The position numbers and the translations under genes are program-made. 64,000 nt of DNA from positions 1 through 64,000 of the forward strand of contig JAGDVP010000028.1 of the NCBI GenBank assembly GCA_023255735.1, written 5' to 3'. The notes beneath the pieces are model-generated. The model was not told the origin of the DNA. It did no database searches and saw only the letters and a list, made by a program, of their open reading frames with translations. How positions within the stretch are numbered: position 1 is the first letter of the stretch; every line of letters starts with the position of its first letter. This stretch comes from Halothiobacillus sp. GTDB lineage: Bacteria > Pseudomonadota > Gammaproteobacteria > Halothiobacillales > Halothiobacillaceae. This document shows, one piece after another, positions 58,411 through 64,000 of the stretch.

Positions 58411-59883
58411 TCAGCGTTTAAGACTGCCGAGTAGCGAGCGAATCAGTTGCCGGCCAAGCTGGCTGCCAATGGCGCGGGCGGCGCTGCCGACAAAGGCTTC
58501 AATGGGGGTTTGGCGCGTGCGGGTGGGCGCGTGGCCTTGGTTTTGACTCGGGCTTTGGCCGATTGCCGGTGGCGTTGTGGCGTTAATTTGTTGCGCTTGG
58601 TCTGCCCGATTTTTAAGCTGTTCATAGGCCGATTCTCGATCGACCAAGGTATCGAACCGACCGCGATAACGCGAGCGCTGCATGATGGCGGCACGCTCTT
58701 CATCGGTAACAGGCCCTATTCGGCTCATCGGCGGGCGCAGAAGTACTTGCTCAACCGGGGTGGGCATGCCTTTGGCATCCAAGCAGGAAACTAGAGCTTC
58801 ACCCACGCCTAAGGTTGTGATGACGGTTTCAACATCGACGGTGGCATTGCTGCGAAACGTTTGCGCGGCGGCGCGCACGGCCTTTTGATCGCGCGGGGTA
58901 AAGGCGCGCAGGGCGTGTTGCACGCGGTTACCGAGCTGGCCGAGTACGGTTTCGGGTAAATCGAGTGGGTTTTGCGTCACAAAATAAACCCCCACGCCTT
59001 TGGAGCGAACGAGGCGCACCACTTGTTCGATTTTGTCGAGCAGCGGTTTGGGGGCATCATCGAATAACAGGTGCGCTTCATCGAAAAACAGCACAAATTT
59101 GGGCACATCGACATCGCCTACTTCGGGCATTTTTTCAAAGAGTTCAGATAGTAACCACAGCAGCAGTGCGGCATAGACTTTGGGGCCTTCGCGATAGAGC
59201 TTATCGGCGGCAAGTACGTGAATTATGCCGGCGCCACTATCGGATTGAATCAACAGGTCATCAAGAGTGATGGCCGGTTCGCCAAAGAGCGCGGCCGCAC
59301 CCTCGCGCTTAAACGCAGTAACCGATCGCATGATGGCGCCTAAAGTGGGCGCTGAAATGCGGCCATAATCGGCCTGGTAGGTATCGCCGGCTTCATCGAG
59401 ATGGTGCAGCAGCGCTTCAAAATCTTTGAAATCCAAGAGCAGCAGGCCTTGGTCATCGGCAATTTGAAAGGCGATGTTAAGCACATCTTCTTGCAAGTCA
59501 TTAAGGCCGAGCAAACGCGCTAATACGACAGGGCCAAGCTCACTTAGGGTGAGGCGCAGGGGGTGCCCTTTCTCGCCGTAGACATCCCAAAAGATCACGG
59601 GATTAGGCGAGAAGGGAATGGGCTCAAGCCCCATTTTTATAGCCCGTTCACTCACTTTAGGGTGGGGTTTGCCCGCGAGCGCAATGCCGGATAAATCCCC
59701 TTTAATATCAGCGACAAAAACCGGTGTGCCAAGGCGTGAAAATTGTTCTGCCAATACTTGCAGGGTGACAGTTTTGCCGGTTCCCGTGGCGCCGGCAATT
59801 AATCCGTGGCGGTTAATCATCCGGTTTTGAATAAAAACTGGCTGGGTGCCAGCACCCAGCAAAAGGGTAGACGATTCACTCAT
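58411..59883 (-). CDS. HerA-like ATPase, YjgR/DUF853 family
   Basis: Cytoplasmic P-loop ATPase of 490 residues. Walker A is GATGTGKT (31-38) and Walker B is VLFFDEAHLLF (about 265-275); RVQHALRAFTPRDQKAVRAAA is a family segment. The C-terminal 80 residues are a Gln/Thr/Pro-rich tail ending in a basic helix (LGRQLIRSLLGSLKR). The family is related to HerA/FtsK helicases but its role is unknown. Confidence 0.9.
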   Translation of the reverse strand: MSESSTLLLGAGTQPVFIQNRMINRHGLIAGATGTGKTVTLQVLAEQFSRLGTPVFVADIKGDLSGIALAGKPHPKVSERAIKMGLEPIPFSPNPVIFWDVYGEKGHPLRLTLSELGPVVLARLLGLNDLQEDVLNIAFQIADDQGLLLLDFKDFEALLHHLDEAGDTYQADYGRISAPTLGAIMRSVTAFKREGAAALFGEPAITLDDLLIQSDSGAGIIHVLAADKLYREGPKVYAALLLWLLSELFEKMPEVGDVDVPKFVLFFDEAHLLFDDAPKPLLDKIEQVVRLVRSKGVGVYFVTQNPLDLPETVLGQLGNRVQHALRAFTPRDQKAVRAAAQTFRSNATVDVETVITTLGVGEALVSCLDAKGMPTPVEQVLLRPPMSRIGPVTDEERAAIMQRSRYRGRFDTLVDRESAYEQLKNRADQAQQINATTPPAIGQSPSQNQGHAPTRTRQTPIEAFVGSAARAIGSQLGRQLIRSLLGSLKR

Positions 59884-59895
59884 GGGGTTAATCCT

Positions 59896-60078
59896 TTATC
59901 CCTTAGGGCCTAGCAATGCCCATAAAATTAATCCGGCGATTGGTAAAAACAAAATAAGTAAGACCCACAGGGTTTTAACACCAGCCCCCGCGTTGCTTTG
60001 AATGACGCGGATGATGGCCCATATATCGAGCGCTAAAATTATAAATCCAAACAAACCACTGACTTGCATAGACATCAT
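59896..60078 (-). CDS. PLDc_N-domain membrane peptide
   Basis: Peptide of 60 residues with two helices joined by a short loop (SNAGAGVKTLW) and ending in WALLGPKG, the pattern of the PLDc_N (phospholipase D N-terminal) family that occurs alone in many bacteria. The ATG at 60078 has AAGG about ten bases upstream. It lies 12 bases before the HerA-like gene on the same strand. Confidence 0.8.
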   Translation of the reverse strand: MMSMQVSGLFGFIILALDIWAIIRVIQSNAGAGVKTLWVLLILFLPIAGLILWALLGPKG

Positions 60079-60148
60079 ACGATTTACCTTGGGTGGGTTG
60101 GTTTTTTCAAAAATAGCGTTTGGCCGCGGTTGAATATACCAGAATGTG

Positions 60149-60919
60149 CTAGATGCGGTCGGGTTGCAGGCGAATGATCTGGCCGTGACAGGTTTCATCG
60201 AGCAGCAGCTCATGTAAGGCGGGCAGCAGGTCATCGGCGGTTGCGCGCTCGGCCTTGGCCTCGCCGGGGAAGCGGTATTGTCTCAGGCCGCTGTGGGTGG
60301 GGCCAGGATCAAGGCCGTTGATTCGCACGGCGGTGGTTTCACAAGCCCATTGTTCGATCATCCGTGCCAGCGCGGCATGCGCCAAGGTGTAGGCGTTGCC
60401 GAAGGCAGGGGTGCCTCGGTCGGTAAAAAATAAAATTTGGGGCTTGCGGGTGCGGGGCTCGGGCTGCGTCGGCTCTGCAGCGGGTTCGAGCAGGAGCCAT
60501 AAGCTGCGTGTTAAGGCAAAGGGGACTGTGAGATTTAGATGCAGGCTGGTTTGGAATTCCAGCAAATCGCTGTGCGCCAGTGGGCGTAGCTGCCCCCCTT
60601 GACCCATGGCATGGATGAGAATGTCGATGCGCCCGACGGCGCTTGCGATGGCGTGGGTTAGGGTTTGATAGTCTTCAATGGCGGCACCTGAAAAATCAAC
60701 CGTTTGAATCAGTGGCGCGCGGTGGCGGTCGGCATCACTGAGCTCTTGGGTCAGCGCGTCGGCTAAGTGATTTAAGCGATCACTTTTTCGGCCAAATAAA
60801 ATGAGCTGGGCTCCCTGTCGCTGTAAATCAAAAGCCACGGCTTGGCCAATGCTGCCGGTGGCGCCATTAATGACAATCGTTTGGTCGGCGAATAACAGGG
60901 CGGGTCGGGGTGTATTCAT
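60149..60919 (-). CDS. Degenerate SDR, YciK-like
   Basis: SDR-fold protein of 256 residues related to YciK by its overall layout (start, Rossmann segment, ending NGLDPGPTHSGLRQYRFPGE). The cofactor motif is altered (NGATGSIG, 18-25), and the catalytic YxxxK reads Y177-T-L-A-H181, so the lysine is replaced by histidine; the usual catalytic serine position reads FFTDRG. It may no longer be a dehydrogenase. I chose the ATG at 60919, which aligns with YciK; a start at 60964 that overlaps the next gene by ATGA is also possible. Confidence 0.75.
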   Translation of the reverse strand: MNTPRPALLFADQTIVINGATGSIGQAVAFDLQRQGAQLILFGRKSDRLNHLADALTQELSDADRHRAPLIQTVDFSGAAIEDYQTLTHAIASAVGRIDILIHAMGQGGQLRPLAHSDLLEFQTSLHLNLTVPFALTRSLWLLLEPAAEPTQPEPRTRKPQILFFTDRGTPAFGNAYTLAHAALARMIEQWACETTAVRINGLDPGPTHSGLRQYRFPGEAKAERATADDLLPALHELLLDETCHGQIIRLQPDRI

Positions 60920-60960
60920 GGGTACATTTTGCCGTAAGAGTTTAATAGATGCGATACCGC

Positions 60961-61842
60961 TCATGAGCGTGTGGCCGCAATGGGGCGTTTAGCTGCCCAC
61001 CAAGCGGTGATTAATTCGGCAATGGGCGCAGGCTCGGGGCGCTGGCTTAGCACTTCAACCTTATGGCGTTGCAGTAGGCGAATGCGGGCACGATCGAGCG
61101 CGATGAGTGCGCGAAAAAATTTCGGTGGATAACGAGTTTGCTTGCGCAGCGCGGTGACGGTTTTTTCATAATCCTGGCTTAGATCGGCCAATTCTTGTTG
61201 CAACAGGGGGGCGAATAGTTGGGCGGCGTTGGGGCGGTGCAGATCGGCTTCACTGAGTTGATGTTCGGCCATGCGCTCGGCTGGTAGGTAGATAAAGCCG
61301 TGTGCGCGATCTCGGCCAAGAAACTGCAAGCAATGAAGCCGATATTGCAGGGCGCCCAAAGTGCGCAAGGGCGGCTCCAACGCCGAATCCACAGACAGAA
61401 GCGCACAATACAAAGCAAATTGCGCCCCGCCGCGCGCCGCCAGATAAGCGGATAAATCAGCTTTGGTTTCAAAGCCTTGGTAATCGAGTTCGAGCAGGGC
61501 GCTGCCAAGGCGTGCCTCGATATGGGGTGCGAATTTTTGTAAGGCCTGAGCATCCACCGAGGAAAGGAGGGCGGCCAGAATAGGATGCGCCGCGGTGTTT
61601 TGCGCGAAGGCTTCCTGCAGTGCGCCACGCCACCAATCGAGCTTGGCGCGCGCTACGTGCGGCTCGCTGATGGTGTGGGTAATATCATCCAACGTCACAT
61701 CCAGCGCCTTTAAGGCGGTAATGGCGTGTAAATGCGGTTCAGCTAGTGTGAGGCAAGCATAGCGAAAACCACTGCCGATTGGGCGTGCCAACCGTGCGCA
61801 TTCGGCGTGATTTTGAGCGTGTTCCAGCGTTTCTTTATTCAT
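60961..61842 (-). CDS. Squalene/phytoene synthase family protein
   Basis: All-helical isoprenoid-synthase-fold protein of 293 residues. The aligned regions are LDDITHTISEPHVARAKLDWWRGAL in parts (first metal-binding zone) and FLGRDRAHGFIYLPAERM (second zone, usually DxxxGxxYLP). The first aspartate-rich motif has only a DD pair, and no carotenoid or hopanoid genes are near, so it may be of the NDUFAF6-like class, which is not catalytic. Start either 61842 or 61851. The downstream SDR-like gene may be coupled through an ATGA overlap. Confidence 0.78.
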   Translation of the reverse strand: MNKETLEHAQNHAECARLARPIGSGFRYACLTLAEPHLHAITALKALDVTLDDITHTISEPHVARAKLDWWRGALQEAFAQNTAAHPILAALLSSVDAQALQKFAPHIEARLGSALLELDYQGFETKADLSAYLAARGGAQFALYCALLSVDSALEPPLRTLGALQYRLHCLQFLGRDRAHGFIYLPAERMAEHQLSEADLHRPNAAQLFAPLLQQELADLSQDYEKTVTALRKQTRYPPKFFRALIALDRARIRLLQRHKVEVLSQRPEPAPIAELITAWWAAKRPIAATRS

Positions 61843-62007
61843 GGCTACCATGATAGCAATGCCGATTCCCAAACGGGGGCAAGATGTGGGAATTGGCGTA
61901 CATGGCACACCGATGCTCAAGTATTGTGTTTACATGACGATAAATAAGCGTGAATACTTATTTTCTGTCCTTGGTTCTTGAAACCCCCATCTTTTGATTG
62001 AGACGAC

Positions 62008-63192
62008 ATGCTAAAAAAACCCAGTATTTTGCGACGATTGAAGTGGTCATTCATCATTATGGGGTTTGGCATGGGGGCGGTGTTCCCTGTGTTTGCGAGT
62101 TTTTTTGTGCAGTTTCGCGCAGGGATGCTGGGTTGGTTTGTGCTGGGCTGCGTGGCCGCAGGCATTACGGTTGGCTTTGTAAATTATTGGCTAGCGCATT
62201 GGGTGATGTTGCGCCAGCTCGCTAAAATGGCGCACCTGGCGGTGGCAGTTCGGCAAGGGGATTTAACCCGAAAATCCGAGGTACAAAGCGCCGATGCGGT
62301 GGGCGCTATTGCCGACAGCTTCAACGGCATGATCGATACGCTCCATAGCCAAATTGGGGATATTAATCAGGGAAGCGACTCAATGCAGGCGGCAGCGGCT
62401 TCCTTAGATGAGCGAATTGGTATGGTCATAAGTGAGCAGAATCGCGTGCAGATTCAACGCGATCGCGTCCTTTCCGCGGTGGATCATCTCTCTTTAAGCG
62501 GGGCGGCGCTTACCTATGCCCTGAGGCATGTGGGCGTGCAGGCGCGCGCCATGCAAACACGCTCAGAGCAGAGCCAAGAACAAATTAGCTGCAGTATGCA
62601 TTCGATTCATTCGGCCGTGGCTCGGGTGGATGAGGCGATGGCACGCATTCGCGCCCTCGTCGCGGCGAAGGATGAAATTGCAATTATGACGCAGATGATT
62701 AGCTCGGTGGCCGATCAAACTAATTTACTGGCGCTGAATGCCGCAATTGAGGCCGCGCGCGCCGGGGAGCATGGTCGGGGGTTTGCCGTGGTGGCCGAAG
62801 AGGTGCGTGCCTTGGCTTTGCGCAGCCGGAATGCAACCGTGCAAATTGCCGCCGTGATGGAGCGTTTAACGCGCGAGGTAGGTGTGGCCGATCACACCAT
62901 GAGTGAGGTGGTGGATGACGCCCAGCAAGCTCAAGCGCTAATGACCGACGCGCAAACCGATTTAGCCGAGGTTTTGATGGCCATTGGGGATTCGGTTGCC
63001 GCCACTACTCATGTCGAAAGCAATAGTGCGGCGCATCAACAAACCATCCTGCAGCTGCACGCGGATTTAAATGCGCTCATCGCGGTTATTAATGCCAATG
63101 CCGAACACATGCTGGCGGCTCAAGCGGCTGTCGTCTCGGTGCAGCAGGGCTCGCAGGCTTTGCAATCGATGGTGCGCGGCTTCAAAATTTAG
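62008..63192 (+). CDS. Methyl-accepting chemotaxis protein without a sensor domain
   Basis: Chemoreceptor of 394 residues. Two closely spaced helices (about 13-36 and 42-66) leave almost no periplasmic loop, then a HAMP region (about 62-120), a coiled-coil segment, and a signalling tip with [23 protein letters not shown] (ending at 259) and [10 protein letters not shown]. The cytoplasmic part is shorter than in most receptors. It likely reads membrane or internal state. No che genes are nearby. Confidence 0.88.
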   Translation: MLKKPSILRRLKWSFIIMGFGMGAVFPVFASFFVQFRAGMLGWFVLGCVAAGITVGFVNYWLAHWVMLRQLAKMAHLAVAVRQGDLTRKSEVQSADAVGAIADSFNGMIDTLHSQIGDINQGSDSMQAAAASLDERIGMVISEQNRVQIQRDRVLSAVDHLSLSGAALTYALRHVGVQARAMQTRSEQSQEQISCSMHSIHSAVARVDEAMARIRALVAAKDEIAIMTQMISSVADQTNLLALNAAIEAARAGEHGRGFAVVAEEVRALALRSRNATVQIAAVMERLTREVGVADHTMSEVVDDAQQAQALMTDAQTDLAEVLMAIGDSVAATTHVESNSAAHQQTILQLHADLNALIAVINANAEHMLAAQAAVVSVQQGSQALQSMVRGFKI

Positions 63193-63303
63193 CGCGTTTG
63201 AAATGTTCTGTTTGGGGGCACGCAAAGTGACGTTAAGCTTAGTGTAATGCGGCGCGTTGTTGCGTCTATAATGGCTTGCCTTGCAACTGTTTTCAGGTTT
63301 TTT

Positions 63304-63807
63304 ATGGCTGATGCACCCGAATCACTTCCTTCAACCCAGCCGGATCACGATCGGCTGATTGCCATGCGCCAAAATTTACGCGCCTTAATTTTGGCGACGA
63401 TAGATGAAGATGGTTTCCCCAATCTAAGCACCTTACCCTTTGTGTGGCGAGATGATGCTTTTTGGGTATTAATGAGCGATCTAGCGCCCCATACGCGCCA
63501 AGTTAAACAAAATCCAACCGTTGAGCTGATGTTGCTGGAAGATGAAGGGCAAACGTCCAATATCTACAACCGTGCCCGGGTTACTTGGCGTGCCGACGTA
63601 TCTCGTATTGAACGGAGTGATCATCGAAGCCATGATCTATTCGATGCCTTGCGTGCGCGGCATGGCAAAATTTTAGATGTATTGGTGCAATTGCCGGATT
63701 TTCACTTGCATCGAATTGCGCCCGGCGCCGGGCGATTGGTTAATGGCTTTGGCCGTGCTTTTAAAATTGATGGCTTTGAGTTGGTCGCGCATTTGCGGGG
63801 CGCTTAA
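63304..63807 (+). CDS. HugZ/HutZ-like pyridoxamine-oxidase-fold protein
   Basis: Split-barrel protein of 167 residues. The N-terminal half (LRALILATIDEDGFPNLSTLPFVW) is the pyridoxamine 5'-phosphate oxidase-like fold, and the C-terminal HRIAPGAGRLVNGFGRAFKI is the HugZ/HutZ signature. Members of this group bind heme and help release iron, or act as flavin oxidoreductases. ATG at 63304; upstream frames are longer but less likely. A promoter region for it is not clear. Confidence 0.82.
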   Translation: MADAPESLPSTQPDHDRLIAMRQNLRALILATIDEDGFPNLSTLPFVWRDDAFWVLMSDLAPHTRQVKQNPTVELMLLEDEGQTSNIYNRARVTWRADVSRIERSDHRSHDLFDALRARHGKILDVLVQLPDFHLHRIAPGAGRLVNGFGRAFKIDGFELVAHLRGA

Positions 63808-63835
63808 ATTTAAAAATAAGCATTTATTACGGGGC

Positions 63836-64000
63836 TTACTTTAATTGAAGCACCCATTCAAGAGCAATTTTACTGCCAAAATAAGCCAATACTAACGTGG
63901 CATATCCGGTGAGCGTCCAATACACCGCAGTTTTACCCCGCCACCCCGCCACATGCCGGCCGAGCAGCAGCCCGGCAAAAATAAACCAGCCAATCACCGA
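63836..64000 (-). CDS. ypjD: YpjD/CcsA-type cytochrome c assembly protein, C-terminal end
   Basis: The last 54 codons of a minus-strand gene that enters from the right edge. The peptide has a helix (VIGWFIFAGLLLG), the motif RHVAGWRGKTAVYW, and a final helix LVLAYFGSKIALEW, which match the end of the CcmC/CcsA-like inner-membrane protein YpjD. It converges on the HugZ-like gene. Only the C-terminus is visible. Confidence 0.75.
   Translation of the reverse strand, partial: SVIGWFIFAGLLLGRHVAGWRGKTAVYWTLTGYATLVLAYFGSKIALEWVLQLK

Overview
The window is a densely packed proteobacterial chromosome segment with no rRNA, tRNA, CRISPR array or complete insertion sequence. It falls into two parts that look different. 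Positions 1 to about 7,960 have very high G+C at third codon positions, and carry GABA/polyamine catabolism (a PuuC-like aldehyde dehydrogenase and GabT), an SDR, the LPS genes lptC-kdsC-kdsD, and a NarL-type response regulator with its soluble sensor kinase. From about 8,000 to the end the codon use is mixed (many TTA, AAA, ATT and GAT codons), and the gene order is that of a gammaproteobacterium: pyrG-kdsA-eno-ftsB-ispD-ispF, yceF/yceD-rpmF-plsX-fabH, uvrY-uvrC, aas-lplT, pstSCAB, zapD. I cannot name the genus. The break near 8 kb is either an acquired block or an assembly junction.

Layout of the second part: an autotransporter-type barrel lipoprotein; the Mn/Fe transporter mntH; zapD-minC; cobalamin-dependent metH; a marR-emrA-emrB drug-efflux operon with a palindromic operator; the pyrG to rlmC housekeeping run; a subtilase with a GlyGly-CTERM tail and a coupled propeptide-like lipoprotein; ompR-envZ-hydrolase facing a Spy-like periplasmic protein; an arsR gene whose promoter is a perfect 25-bp palindrome touching the start codon, followed by a collapsed aas pseudogene and intact lplT; the lipid/ribosome cluster; uvrY-uvrC; and a YbiO-like mechanosensitive channel.

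The most interesting unit is at 46,857-49,694. Four genes on the minus strand encode an outer-membrane barrel, a periplasmic FMN-binding protein with a covalent flavinylation motif, the flavin transferase ApbE, and a small four-helix membrane protein with paired histidines like a diheme cytochrome b. A good Fur-box match lies just upstream. Together this reads as an iron-regulated extracytoplasmic electron-transfer system, perhaps a ferric reductase. Next to it, pstSCAB follows a phased array of Pho boxes and ends in a strong terminator.

The right end holds actP with its DUF485 partner; a minus-strand run of a squalene-synthase-family protein, a degenerate SDR lacking its catalytic lysine, a PLDc_N peptide, a HerA/YjgR ATPase and an EipA-like lipoprotein; a short chemoreceptor without a sensor domain; a HugZ-like flavin/heme protein; and the C-terminal end of ypjD.
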